Assembly (NCBI RefSeq): GCF_038051925.1
Contig: NZ_CP150634.1
Span: forward strand, 3,914,300 to 3,978,299
Direction of reading: 5' to 3'
Origin: Methylotuvimicrobium sp. KM2
GTDB taxonomy: Bacteria; Pseudomonadota; Gammaproteobacteria; Methylococcales; Methylomonadaceae
DNA length: 64,000 bases
A model generated the notes under the pieces. It made no database searches, was not told the DNA's origin, and was given only the letters and a program-made list of their open reading frames with translations. The translations under genes and the position numbers were made by a program. Shown here in pieces: positions 26,340 to 35,083 of this stretch (positions are counted from its first letter, which is position 1; each line of letters opens with the position of its first letter).

Positions 26340-27230
26340 TCATGCCGATTTGGCCAAAACCGAGGCAACCGTCTCCCCCATCGCCGAAGGCGTCGGCGCG
26401 ATCGTAACACCCAAATCCTTCAACACCGCGACTTTTTCGGCCGCGCTTTCACCTGCCGCCGAGATGATCGCACCAGCATGCCCCATTCTACGCCCTTCAG
26501 GAGCGGTTAGACCTGCGATATAGGAAACCAAAGGCTTGGTCATATGCTCCTTTGCGAACATGCCGGCTTCGACTTCTTGCGGCCCGCCGATTTCACCGAT
26601 CATTAAGACGACTTTCGTTTCCGGATCCCGCTCGAAATGTTCGAGAATATCGCGATGCGAACTACCGTTGATCGGATCGCCGCCGATGCCGACGGAGGTC
26701 GACACCCCGATGCCGAGCCTTTTTAGCTGGTCGGCCGCCTCATAGCCCAATGTGCCCGAGCGCCCTACGATGCCGACATTACCCTGCATGTAAATATGCC
26801 CCGGCATGATGCCCAACATCGAACGCCCGGGACTGATCGTACCTGCGCAGTTAGGACCGGTCAGAATCATGCGCTCGTCTTCAGGAAAACGACGCAGAAA
26901 ATTTTTGACCTTCATCATGTCTTGAGTCGGAATGCCGTCGGTAATTGCGACGCAATATTTGATGCCGGAATCGGCCGCTTCCATGATCGAATCTGCCGCG
27001 AAAGCAGGAGGTACGAATACGATGCTGGCTTCGGCGCCGGCTTGATCGACCGCTTGCTTGACCGTATTGAAAACCGGCAAACCCAGATGCGCTTGCCCGC
27101 CTTTGCCTGGAGTAACGCCGCCGACGACTTTAGCGCCGTAGTTGATCATGTCCTGCGCATGAAACGTGCCGATTTTACCGGTAAAACCTTGAACGATGAT
27201 GCGTGTATTTTCGTTGATTAAAATTGCCAT
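26340..27230 (-). CDS. mtkB: Malate thiokinase small subunit (malate-CoA ligase alpha)
   Basis: The 296-residue protein has the succinyl-CoA synthetase alpha fold: CoA-binding Rossmann domain (about 1-125, VQGFTGKIGTFHAQDM), the PNCAGTISPG loop and the phosphohistidine loop RRMGHAGAIISAAG (active His about residue 251). The neighbouring mtkA and malyl-CoA lyase gene mark it as malate thiokinase and not SucD. With MtkA it makes malyl-CoA from malate, ATP and CoA in the serine cycle. It starts 10 bp after the mtkA stop. Confidence 0.9.
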   Translation of the reverse strand: MAILINENTRIIVQGFTGKIGTFHAQDMINYGAKVVGGVTPGKGGQAHLGLPVFNTVKQAVDQAGAEASIVFVPPAFAADSIMEAADSGIKYCVAITDGIPTQDMMKVKNFLRRFPEDERMILTGPNCAGTISPGRSMLGIMPGHIYMQGNVGIVGRSGTLGYEAADQLKRLGIGVSTSVGIGGDPINGSSHRDILEHFERDPETKVVLMIGEIGGPQEVEAGMFAKEHMTKPLVSYIAGLTAPEGRRMGHAGAIISAAGESAAEKVAVLKDLGVTIAPTPSAMGETVASVLAKSA

Positions 27231-27240
27231 GTGTCTTCTC

Positions 27241-28422
27241 TCAGCCCTCTCTCGCCACTACTTCATCCCGTGCCTGCACGGCTTTTTCGGCCGCTTCCGC
27301 CAGAGTTTCGGCGGTAATGATCGGCAAGCCGCTCTCGGCGATGATCCTGCGTCCTTCCTCCACATTAGTACCGGACAAACGCACGATCAAAGGAATTTTC
27401 ATATCGATTTTTTTGACTGCATGTACGACACCTTCAGCAATCCAATCGCAACGGTTGATACCGGCAAAGATATTGACCAACATCGCCTTGACATTCTTAT
27501 CGGCCAAAACCAAACGGAACGCTTTCTCGGTACGCTCCGGCGAAGCACCGCCACCGACATCGAGAAAGTTCGCCGGCTCGCCGCCGGCCAATTTGATCAT
27601 GTCCATCGTCGCCATCGCGAGACCGGCACCGTTGATCATACAGCCGATATCGCCGTCCAGGCCCACATAGCTCAGGCCGCGATCGGCAGCCGCCATTTCA
27701 CGGGGATCCTCTTGGGTCTTGTCGCGCAATTCGGCGATTCGGTGACGGCGGAACAAGGCGTTGTCGTCAAAACCCATTTTACAGTCCAAGGCCAGCAAAT
27801 CTTCTTTGCCGGTCACAACTAACGGATTGATTTCGAGCATGTTCGCATCGTTGTCCCGTAGCGCACGGTAGCAGCCGTTAATCGTTTTAACGGCGGTATT
27901 GATCATCGACACCGGCAAACCCAATGCAAAAGCCATTGCTCGCGCTTGAAAATCCTGCAAGCCGACAGACGGTTCGATGTAAATTTTGGTAATCGCTTCA
28001 GGTTTGGTTTGCGCTAACTCCTCGATATCCATACCGCCTTGGGCCGAGCCGACCATCACGATACGCTCGGAGCTGCGGTCCACGAGTAGGCAAAAATACA
28101 ACTCTTTCGCGATATCGGTGCCCGCCTCTACATATAGCCTTCCGCAAACTTTACCGGCGGGTCCGGTTTGGTGAGTCACGAGCCGTTTGCCTAATAACTC
28201 CTCTGCAGCTTTCGCGACATCGTCATGCGACCGGCACAGTTTGATTCCGCCGGCTTTACCGCGCGCGCCGGAATGAATTTGCGCCTTCACCGCCCAAATA
28301 CTGCCCCCGATTTCCCGCGCACGCTGCACGGCATCTTCCGGACTGTAAGCCAAGCCGCCATCGGGGATCCTGACGCCGTATTCCGTTAAAATTTCTTTTG
28401 CCTGATACTCATGGATATCCAC
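27241..28422 (-). CDS. mtkA: Malate thiokinase large subunit (malate-CoA ligase beta)
   Basis: The 393-residue protein starts [20 protein letters not shown] and has an ATP-grasp domain (about 1-235, [23 protein letters not shown]). A CoA-ligase domain follows ([35 protein letters not shown]). SucC-type subunits share this layout; pairing with mtkB and mcl supports malate thiokinase. A strong hairpin with a U-rich tail lies just upstream (28443-28482), between mcl and this gene, so its expression from the mcl promoter could be attenuated. Confidence 0.9.
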   Translation of the reverse strand: MDIHEYQAKEILTEYGVRIPDGGLAYSPEDAVQRAREIGGSIWAVKAQIHSGARGKAGGIKLCRSHDDVAKAAEELLGKRLVTHQTGPAGKVCGRLYVEAGTDIAKELYFCLLVDRSSERIVMVGSAQGGMDIEELAQTKPEAITKIYIEPSVGLQDFQARAMAFALGLPVSMINTAVKTINGCYRALRDNDANMLEINPLVVTGKEDLLALDCKMGFDDNALFRRHRIAELRDKTQEDPREMAAADRGLSYVGLDGDIGCMINGAGLAMATMDMIKLAGGEPANFLDVGGGASPERTEKAFRLVLADKNVKAMLVNIFAGINRCDWIAEGVVHAVKKIDMKIPLIVRLSGTNVEEGRRIIAESGLPIITAETLAEAAEKAVQARDEVVAREG

Positions 28423-28442
28423 AGCATAACCTCTTTCTATTT

Positions 28443-28482
28443 AAAAAAGTAAAGAAAGGCCCGCGCCGAAAATCGGCGCGGG
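28443..28482 (-). terminator. Hairpin terminator/attenuator between mcl and mtkA
   Basis: Minus strand: CCCGCGCCGA-TTT-TCGGCGCGGG (28482-28460), a perfect 10-bp GC-rich stem, followed by CCTTTCTTTACTTTTTT (28459-28443). It sits 21 bp before the mtkA start codon, inside the presumed mcl-mtkAB operon. Confidence 0.8.
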
Positions 28483-28542
28483 TCTATTCCAATTGCTTAG
28501 GAACGAGCTTGAAATAACTTAAACAACTGTTGGAAGGGGGTT

Positions 28543-28751
28543 TGGTGGCTCGATTGACAGGTGTCGGCGGCAAGGCAGATTTTTGCTCCTGCAAAATCTG
28601 CATTTATGCCATCCATGGCAATCAGGTTCCGCCTTCAAGCCTACATGGACGTATTTACCCAGCACCTAAATTCCATAGCCTATTGGCCATGGTTAATCAT
28701 CTTGGATAATTTAGGTACTGGGTTCAATGCGTCCTGTCAAGCGAGTCACTA
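28543..28751 (+). repeat. Family A repeat between mcl and mtkA, both inner modules
   Basis: It begins TGGTGGCTCGATTGACAGG and ends CCTGTCAAGCGAGT near 28747. Its length (about 209 bp) equals the 89-bp core plus a 51-bp inner hairpin module plus the 65-bp palindrome 28658-28722 and a 4-bp duplication (TTTA at 28654-28657, TTCA at 28723-28726). With the attenuator above, it fills the 377-bp gap in the operon. Confidence 0.82.
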
Positions 28752-28799
28752 AACCGCCACAAAGCCTACTACTTGTAGAAGTTATTTCGTGCATATTCC

Positions 28800-29750
28800 T
28801 TACTGGCCTTTTGCGGCAATTGCTTCGGCGGCCTTGACGACATTATTGGCCATCTTTTCGGACGCGGCATCGATCAGGCGCCCATCCAGCGCGGCGGCGC
28901 CCTTACCTTGCGCAGCGGCTTCTTTCAAGGCAGCCAAAATACGCTCGGCCTTTTCGATTTCAGCCGTCGGCGGCGTAAAGACTTCGTTAGCCAATTCAAT
29001 TTGAGTCGGGTGAATCGCCCACTTGCCTTCGCAGCCCAATGCGGCGGCTCGCCTAGCAGCGGCTTTATAACCGTCCTTATCATTGATGTCGCCGAACGGC
29101 CCGTCGATCGGACGGAGACCGAAGGCGCGGCACGCGACCGTCATGCGGCTGATCGCGGCATGCCATTGATCGCCCGGATAATCGGGATTCAATCCGCCGA
29201 TATTAGTCGTTCTTGCCCGGTTACTGGCCGCATAATCGGCGACACCGAAATGCAACGCCTCCAAACGCCCCGAAGCGCCGTTGCGGGCGATATCTTCAAC
29301 GTTCGCCATACCCAATGCCGTTTCAATTAAAGCTTCGATACCGATGCGGTTTTTCAAGCCTTGTTGCATTTCGAGCTGATTAAGCATCGCCTCGACCATG
29401 TAGACATCGGCATAGACGCCGACTTTCGGGATCAGAATCGTGTCGAGTTTATCACCGGCTTGCTCAACCAGATCGACGACATCGCGGACCATGTATTGCG
29501 TGTCCAAGCCGTTGATGCGTACCGAAATCGTGATACCGTGCCCTTTCCAATCCAAATCGTTGATCGCTTGAATGACATTTTTGCGGGCTTGCAGTTTATC
29601 GTCAGGCGCCACGGCGTCCTCAAGATCCAAAAATATGAAATCCGCACCGCTTTTCAACGCTTTTTCGAACATACCGGGATTCGACCCCGGAACAGCAAGC
29701 TCGCAGCGCTGAACGCGTTGCACGGACGCTTCATACAAGGTGTGGCTCAT
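28800..29750 (-). CDS. mcl: Malyl-CoA lyase (HpcH/HpaI family CoA ester lyase)
   Basis: The 316-residue protein starts MSHTLYEASVQRVQRCELAVPGSNPGMFEKAL and contains DFIFLDLEDAVAPDDKLQAR (metal-binding Glu/Asp), ISVRINGLDTQYMVRDV, KNRIGIEALIETALGMANVEDIA and GKWAIHPTQIELANEVF. This matches the Mcl family that cleaves L-malyl-CoA to acetyl-CoA and glyoxylate, the last step of the serine cycle. It is first in a minus-strand mcl-mtkA-mtkB group and diverges from sga. Confidence 0.92.
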   Translation of the reverse strand: MSHTLYEASVQRVQRCELAVPGSNPGMFEKALKSGADFIFLDLEDAVAPDDKLQARKNVIQAINDLDWKGHGITISVRINGLDTQYMVRDVVDLVEQAGDKLDTILIPKVGVYADVYMVEAMLNQLEMQQGLKNRIGIEALIETALGMANVEDIARNGASGRLEALHFGVADYAASNRARTTNIGGLNPDYPGDQWHAAISRMTVACRAFGLRPIDGPFGDINDKDGYKAAARRAAALGCEGKWAIHPTQIELANEVFTPPTAEIEKAERILAALKEAAAQGKGAAALDGRLIDAASEKMANNVVKAAEAIAAKGQ

Positions 29751-30156
29751 TGTGTCTTCCTATTTCAATATGTTAATTTTTTGCCGGGCGAAATCACCCT
29801 CGATTCGGTTAAATTTGACTCGAACCGGGCGCAAAATAAATCCGACATTGTACTTTTGGCAACGATATTGTCAATTTTAACTTTCTCAACTTGCCGCTAC
29901 TGCCCGCAACATCCAGCAACCGGCGCTTGCCGATTAACTGCAAATATGGCAGTATTAAGCGTTTTAGCATTCATTTTCCGGGTAACGAATCGGCATCGAA
30001 ATACTCATCCATTGTTCTTCAAATTAATGCAGTTGCCGTAGCGAAAATGGGCAAATTTGCAATACTCGAATGCAATACCGGCAATTCCCGGAACAAAGCC
30101 ATCCGAAACGAATCAACCCGCTTTCTTCACCATTCAATTCAAAGAGGCAATAAAAC
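29751..30156. promoter_or_regulatory. Divergent mcl/sga control region
   Basis: The 406-bp region has no gene and, unlike most gaps here, no member of the dispersed repeat families. It must hold the divergent promoters. The clearest symmetric sites are GCAAATTTGC (30051-30060) and TTGCA-N9-TGCAA (30057-30075), which overlap. The latter fits the spacing of LysR-type sites (T-N11-A). In Methylobacterium the serine-cycle genes are controlled by the LysR-type regulator QscR. No regulator gene is in the window. Confidence 0.55.
30051..30075. promoter_or_regulatory. Candidate operator upstream of sga
   Basis: Overlapping inverted repeats GCAAATTTGC and TTGCA-N9-TGCAA end 82 bp before the sga start codon. 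The dyad is compatible with a LysR-type activator, but binding is an inference. Confidence 0.4.
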
Positions 30157-31320
30157 ATGGCAGGCCGTAATCATTTGTATGTTCCAGGTCCAACAAACAT
30201 TCCCGACGAAGTTCTCAGCGCGATGCACGTCCCCAGCGAAGATCATCGTTCACCTATCTTCCCCGAGCTATTCAAACCCTTGCTGGAAGATCTGAAAAAA
30301 GTCTTCAAAACCGAAACCGGACATAGCTTCATATTTCCGGCAACCGGAACAGCCGGCTGGGAAATCGCCCTGACCAACACCTTGAGCCCAGGCGATAAAG
30401 TCTTGATTTACCGCTTCGGTCAATTCAGCCATCTCTGGGCCGCAATGGCCAAACGCCTGGACTTCGAAGTCATTGTCATCGAAAGACCGTGGGGCGAAGG
30501 CATTCCGCTTGACGATCTCGAGGCGCGCCTAAAAGAAGACGGCAAACATGAAATCAAAGCCATTCTAGCCACGCACAACGAAACCGCGACCGGCGTCACC
30601 AGCGACATCGGCGGCGTTAGAAAAGCGATGGACGCAGCCGGACACCCGGCTTTATTGTTCGTCGACGGCGTCAGCTCGATCGCCAGCATCGATTTCCGCA
30701 TGGACGAATGGGGCGTCGACGGCGCAATCAGCGGCTCGCAAAAAGGCTTCATGCTACCCGCCGGCGCCGCCCTAGTTGCATTCAGCCAAAAAGCGATAGC
30801 CGCTTGCGATACTGCACAAAGCAGACGCGCCTTTCTCGACCTGAAAGACCAACTAGCCAGCAACAAAGACGGTTACACGCCTTACACGCCATCGATCCCA
30901 ATGCTGTACGGACTGCGCAAAGCCCTGGACCTGCTGCTCGAAGAAGGTCTCGAAAACGTTTATGCACGCCATTACCGCCTGGCTGAAGGTACGCGTAAAG
31001 CGATTGCCGCATGGGGTCTTGAACTGTGCGCCAAACCCGGCTTCGAATCGAATACCGTTTCGGCGGTCGTCGTTCCGGCCGGTAAGGACGCTCGCGACGT
31101 GATCGCCACAGCTTATAGCAAATACAATATTTCTCTGGGCGCGGGCTTGAACGAAGTGGCGGGTAAGGTGTTCCGCATCGGTCATGTCGGCGACATGAAC
31201 GATGTCTCGATGCTCGGCGCCATTGCCGGCGTCGAAATGGCGCTGCTCGATAACGGCTTCGATATCAAAGCCGGTAGCGGCGTTGCCGCAGCGATCGAAT
31301 ATTATCGCACCACTGCATAA
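30157..31320 (+). CDS. sga: Serine-glyoxylate aminotransferase
   Basis: The 387-residue class V PLP aminotransferase begins MAGRNHLYVPGPTNIPDEVL. It has ATHNETATGVTSDIGG (substrate/PLP region), LFVDGVSSIASIDFRMDEWGVD and the PLP-Lys motif ISGSQKGFMLPAG (Lys about 196). It interconverts serine plus glyoxylate with hydroxypyruvate plus glycine. Start: ATG with AGAGG 11 bp upstream. It is followed by a terminator, so it is monocistronic here, unlike the sga-hprA order of Methylobacterium. hprA lies 12.4 kb further on. Confidence 0.94.
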   Translation: MAGRNHLYVPGPTNIPDEVLSAMHVPSEDHRSPIFPELFKPLLEDLKKVFKTETGHSFIFPATGTAGWEIALTNTLSPGDKVLIYRFGQFSHLWAAMAKRLDFEVIVIERPWGEGIPLDDLEARLKEDGKHEIKAILATHNETATGVTSDIGGVRKAMDAAGHPALLFVDGVSSIASIDFRMDEWGVDGAISGSQKGFMLPAGAALVAFSQKAIAACDTAQSRRAFLDLKDQLASNKDGYTPYTPSIPMLYGLRKALDLLLEEGLENVYARHYRLAEGTRKAIAAWGLELCAKPGFESNTVSAVVVPAGKDARDVIATAYSKYNISLGAGLNEVAGKVFRIGHVGDMNDVSMLGAIAGVEMALLDNGFDIKAGSGVAAAIEYYRTTA

Positions 31321-31349
31321 TCAAAATCCGCCAACTCGGCAACCCCGGG

Positions 31350-31382
31350 GGCATTCCGATTAACGCCGGGATGCCTTTTTTG
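31350..31382 (+). terminator. Terminator after sga
   Basis: GGCATTCCG pairs imperfectly with CGGGATGCC across a loop and is followed by TTTTTT (31376-31381). It lies 30 bp after the sga stop. Confidence 0.75.
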
Positions 31383-31558
31383 CGTTAATAACGCATCAAA
31401 AGCCTAATCGACGCTGTTCATACCGATAAATCGTCAATCTTCATAGAAGGCGCAGGATGACCCTTTCGAGTTACCCCTCTCTTAGCATCCGCAGCCATTC
31501 AGTTCAGCAATCAATCGACAACCAAGTGTTCTGCTGCTTCCCAAGCTAGAGCACTCAT

Positions 31559-31733
31559 CCTGAATTCGGCAGTTTAACCATGAAGCACATGAAGTTCATG
31601 AAGGATTCCAAGAACTTACCAAATCCTTCTCGCTAACCTTTTTGGTGAGCGAAAGCTCTATACAAACGCGTAATAAGCTATTGAATTAACTTCCTATTCT
31701 TCATGATCTTCATGGTGAAATGCTTTTTCTAGG
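31559..31733 (+). mobile_element. MITE-like element, 5-bp TSD family, copy 2 (175 bp)
   Basis: It begins CCTGAATTCGGCAGTTTAAC and ends AAATGCTTTTTCTAGG, flanked by CTCAT at 31554-31558 and 31734-31738. Inner arms carry ACCATGAAGCACATGAAG and CTTCATGATCTTCATGGT. The copy at 57718-57892 is the same length, in the opposite orientation, and nearly identical. Confidence 0.87.
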
Positions 31734-32040
31734 CTCATCGTTATAAATAAAAATTGTAGATTATGCATCGGAGGCCATCTCATATAGCTTACAACTGCCA
31801 CAATGTCGGGTAGGTCGGATTAGGCGGAGCCGTAACCCGGCATATCGATGGACAAAATGTCGGGTTACGCTTGCGCTAACCCGACCTACGCTACTTTATC
31901 GATCACCCCGAGGCCTCCTCCGGCACTGCCGAAATTTGAAGTGCGAAAGGTGTAGTTACTATTTTTTTAACAAGCTCTCATAAGTCTTATGCGAAACGTG
32001 CTAGATTAACTTTTATGCTCAGCAGGCGATTTTCATTTCT

Positions 32041-32619
32041 ATGACTAAACCCATGCCGGAATATTCAAAAATCCATTACGGATTTACCCTCATCGAGTTA
32101 ATGATGACGATTGCCATCGGCGCAATCGTTTTGACCCTTGGCGTGCCGAGCTTTAACACTGTCATCCGAAACGATCGATTGACGACTCGAACCAATGAAC
32201 TGGTTGCCTCGCTCAATTTTGCACGTAGCGAAGCCGTAAAACGCGGAATCAGAATTACCGCATGCAAAAGCCAAAACCCCAACGCTACGCCGCCTACATG
32301 TTCTACAAGCAATACCGTAAACTGGTCGATCGGCTGGATAGTCTTTACAGACCCGAATAATAACGCCACCTTCGATAGCAATACCGAAACCTTGCTGAGA
32401 ATACAGGAAAACCCGCTCACCAGCATTACGATGACGGGCTCCCAAGACATTGCGAACTACATTTCTTACGTCGCTTCCGGACAAAGTCGATTAACTAACG
32501 ATAACCACCAATCGGGCATTATTAAAGTGTGCGACGACCGCACAGGCAATATTGGCGTCAATATAGCACTCAATAATGCGGGCAGACTTTTAACGCAACG
32601 AGAAATCGCATGCCCATGA
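32041..32619 (+). CDS. fimT: Type IV minor pilin, FimT/GspH family
   Basis: The 192-residue prepilin has class III signal YGFTLIELMMTIAIGAIVL (cleavage before Phe) and the FimT/GspH C-terminal domain (NELVASLNFARSEAVKRGIRITAC near residues 60-85; C-terminal G.ITVCD-like IIKVCDDRTGNI). FimT/FimU proteins prime pilus assembly or bind DNA at the tip. It is the first gene of fimT-pilV-pilW-pilX-pilY1-pilE. It overlaps pilV by 10 bp. Confidence 0.88.
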   Translation: MTKPMPEYSKIHYGFTLIELMMTIAIGAIVLTLGVPSFNTVIRNDRLTTRTNELVASLNFARSEAVKRGIRITACKSQNPNATPPTCSTSNTVNWSIGWIVFTDPNNNATFDSNTETLLRIQENPLTSITMTGSQDIANYISYVASGQSRLTNDNHQSGIIKVCDDRTGNIGVNIALNNAGRLLTQREIACP

Positions 32620-33149
32620 ACGCGACCAAATTCAATACTGCTAACCTGGATCCAAATAACGCCTCGGGCTTCACCTTGATTGAGGTCCTGGTTTCAATGA
32701 TCGTTTTAGCGATCGGCTTGCTAGGGCTTGCCGGCATGCAAGCCGCCAGCCTCAAAAACAATCAAAGCGCTTTTTTCCGAAGTCAAGCCACCCAGCTTGC
32801 CTACGACATGGCCGACCGAATGCGCGTTAACGGCACGGGCTTATCGAACGGCAACTATAACAACCAAGGCGCGCCCAATAACCCAACCGATTGTGAACTC
32901 AATTCATGCACCCCCGCGCAAATGGCCGATTACGATTTGGCGAGATGGAATACGGCAATAGCGGGACAGCTGCCGGGCGGCAGCGGCTGGGCCTGCATCG
33001 ACAGCACTTCCGATGATGGAACGCCGGCGTCTCCGGCTTGCGACGGTAATGGCGAAACCTATGCCGTCAAAATATGGTGGACCGATCGCCGCGAAGCGGA
33101 ACAGGAATCAGATCGAATCGTTCGTTTTGTCATGACATTCAGACCTTGA
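32610..33149 (+). CDS. pilV: Type IV pilus minor pilin PilV
   Basis: The 179-residue prepilin has signal SGFTLIEVLVSMIVLAIGLLGLAGMQA. This is the typical PilV wording (GLLGLAGMQ), followed by an AFFRSQATQLAYDMADRMRVN segment. Minor pilins PilV-PilW-PilX form the priming complex that carries PilY1. It is translationally coupled to fimT by overlap. A repeat insertion separates it from pilW by 366 bp. Confidence 0.9.
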   Translation: MPMNATKFNTANLDPNNASGFTLIEVLVSMIVLAIGLLGLAGMQAASLKNNQSAFFRSQATQLAYDMADRMRVNGTGLSNGNYNNQGAPNNPTDCELNSCTPAQMADYDLARWNTAIAGQLPGGSGWACIDSTSDDGTPASPACDGNGETYAVKIWWTDRREAEQESDRIVRFVMTFRP

Positions 33150-33515
33150 TTTATGTATTTCACCATAACGTTCATGAAGGCCCGGCAAATGAAAGTTCGA
33201 GATGTGAATGAGGATACGGTCATTCGCCCGACAGGAGGCCGTGAACCCAGCACCTAAATTATCCAAGATAGTTAACCATAGCCAATGGCATATGGAATTT
33301 AGGTGCCGGGTGAATACATCCCTGGCTCGACGGCGGAATCTGATTGCCATGGATGGCATGAATGCAGATTTTGCAGGAGCAAAAATCTGCCCTGCCGCCG
33401 ATACCTGTCGGACGAGCAACCGGACCCTCTTCGGAACCGCCATTTCCGTTGCTAAGCTTTTGCTTATCGAAAATTAGATAAGGAATGCAAATCCTCGAAC
33501 TTTCACAGTAAGATA
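33150..33515. repeat. Family A repeat inserted between pilV and pilW
   Basis: No gene is visible. A long family A copy in reverse orientation (core 33217-33422; flanks out to about 33165 and 33512) carries the inner hairpin module and a 65-bp nested palindrome at 33246-33310. That palindrome is flanked by TGAA at 33242-33245 and 33311-33314. It splits an operon whose genes normally abut. Confidence 0.83.
33246..33310. mobile_element. 65-bp nested palindromic insert with 4-bp duplication
   Basis: Its ends CCCAGCACCTAAATT and AATTTAGGTGCCGGG are inverted repeats. The flanking TGAA occurs on both sides, where the empty repeat has a single TGAA (CGTGAATAC). Equivalent copies lie at 24967-25029, 28658-28722 and 62149-62213, always at the same position of the host repeat. 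Confidence 0.85.
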
Positions 33516-34568
33516 ATGCGATCAACACAGAAAAAGCAACCCGCACTACTCATTTACCGCCAATCAGGCATGACCCTAGTCGAAATCATGATTTCGCTAT
33601 TGATCGGCGCGTTTTTGCTAGGCGGCGTCTTGCAAATATTTACCAACACCAAACAAACCTATCGCATGCAAGAAGGCCTGTCCAGAATGCAGGAAAACGC
33701 GCGATTTGCGCTAGACACACTCAATCACGATTTACGCATGGCAGGGTTTCAAGGTTGTACGACGGTTGCTCCGAACATAATTATCGACCCCAAAAATCCA
33801 AATCCGAACCCCGCCCCCGCCAGCCTAGCCCTGGGAACCATGATAACGATCAGCGGCAACGACAACATTGCCAACAATTGGAATTCGAGCGCCTGCGGCA
33901 ATGCCAACGCATGTATAGCAGGGTCCGATGCCATTACGATTACTTTCGGCGGCACCTGCGGAGGCGCATTGCCGGAAAAAGCGTCCACCGCCCAAATTCA
34001 TATCAATGCCGGCAATACTTGCGATTTTAAACAATACGATATCGTCATGGTTTCCGACTGCTCCGCCGCGGATATCTTCATCGCGACCAGCGCCTCTTCT
34101 TCGGCGGGAAAACAAAACTTGGCGCATGCCAACAATCAAAATACCGACAATAAACTAAGCAAGATTTACGACGAAGGCGCCGAAGTCTTTCGATTCAACT
34201 CTTATACCTATTTTCTTCGAACCGGTGAAAGCGGACAGCCTTCGCTATGGCGCTTGGATAACAGCTGGGCCGTTCAAGCCGGAGCCAATCCCGTCGAAAT
34301 GATCGACGGCATTGAAAACTTGCAAATACTTTACGGCGAGGATACGACTCAAGACAGAGTCGCGAACCGCTATGTGACGGCCAATAATGTCGGCAATTGG
34401 GCGAATGTCGTAAGCGCACGAGCTAGCCTGCTGACCCGGAGCCTTAACGACAACATAACTTCGCGGCCACAAACCTACACCTTCAACGGCGCCACCGTCA
34501 CGCCGGTAGACCGGCGACTACGACAGGTTTTCACGACCACCATCGCAGTCCGCAATCGCTTACCTTAA
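33516..34568 (+). CDS. pilW: Type IV pilus minor pilin PilW
   Basis: The 350-residue prepilin has signal SGMTLVEIMISLLIGAFLLGGVLQIF. The PilW block GLSRMQENARFALDTLNHDLRMAGFQGC follows, with PVEMIDGIENLQILYGEDT later and a C-terminal RRLRQVFTTTIAVRNRLP. The length is normal for PilW. It is followed by pilX after 14 bp. Confidence 0.9.
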   Translation: MRSTQKKQPALLIYRQSGMTLVEIMISLLIGAFLLGGVLQIFTNTKQTYRMQEGLSRMQENARFALDTLNHDLRMAGFQGCTTVAPNIIIDPKNPNPNPAPASLALGTMITISGNDNIANNWNSSACGNANACIAGSDAITITFGGTCGGALPEKASTAQIHINAGNTCDFKQYDIVMVSDCSAADIFIATSASSSAGKQNLAHANNQNTDNKLSKIYDEGAEVFRFNSYTYFLRTGESGQPSLWRLDNSWAVQAGANPVEMIDGIENLQILYGEDTTQDRVANRYVTANNVGNWANVVSARASLLTRSLNDNITSRPQTYTFNGATVTPVDRRLRQVFTTTIAVRNRLP

Positions 34569-34582
34569 CGAGCATCTAGCTT

Positions 34583-35083
34583 ATGAAACACCCCCATTCA
34601 TTAGCACGGCAAACCGGCTCGGTACTAATCATTAGCCTCATTATGCTATTGCTACTGACATTAGCCGCCACCACTTCGATGCAAGTCACCAGCCTCGAAG
34701 AGCGCATGGCCGGCAACATGCGCAATCGCAATCTTGCATTTCAGGCCGCCGAATCCGCATTGAGAGCCGGAGAAAACATCTTGACGCAGGCAGTCCTACC
34801 CGACTTCACCAATGCCGGCGATAACGGATTGTATGCTCAAGACGGCGCGCCTCCCGGCCCGCATGACGCTTGGCAAAACAATAATACGGCGGAATTTTCA
34901 GACGCGATCGGGCAAGTATCCTCCGCGCCCCGTTATGTGATACAGCGCATGCCCAACGTAGCCGGGGGTTACAGTCTGGATGCCGGGGAATACGAGCAAA
35001 GCGAGATGTACCGCGTCACCGCGCGCGGCGTCGGTGGAACGGAAACGGCGGTCGTAGTTGTACAATCGACTTACAAACGCTGA
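34583..35083 (+). CDS. pilX: Type IV pilus assembly protein PilX
   Basis: The 166-residue protein has the PilX N-terminus QTGSVLIISLIMLLLLTLAA and the signature SLEERMAGNMRNRNLAFQAAESALRAGE. It lacks the standard prepilin glycine-Phe-Thr-Leu context but belongs to the PilX family of minor pilins. A 374-bp repeat-containing gap follows before pilY1. Confidence 0.9.
   Translation: MKHPHSLARQTGSVLIISLIMLLLLTLAATTSMQVTSLEERMAGNMRNRNLAFQAAESALRAGENILTQAVLPDFTNAGDNGLYAQDGAPPGPHDAWQNNNTAEFSDAIGQVSSAPRYVIQRMPNVAGGYSLDAGEYEQSEMYRVTARGVGGTETAVVVVQSTYKR

Larger units (their letters stand above)
31321..32040. repeat. Repeat region between sga and the minor pilin operon
   Basis: No gene is visible. After the sga terminator it carries a complete 175-bp element with 5-bp duplications (31559-31733). 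Next is a GTCGGGTAGGTCGGATTAGGC...TAACCCGACCTACGC palindrome (about 31803-31896). Then comes a family B end CCGAAATTTGAAGTGCGAAAGG (31930-31951). The promoter for fimT should lie in the last 80 bp, but I see no clear match. Confidence 0.7.
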
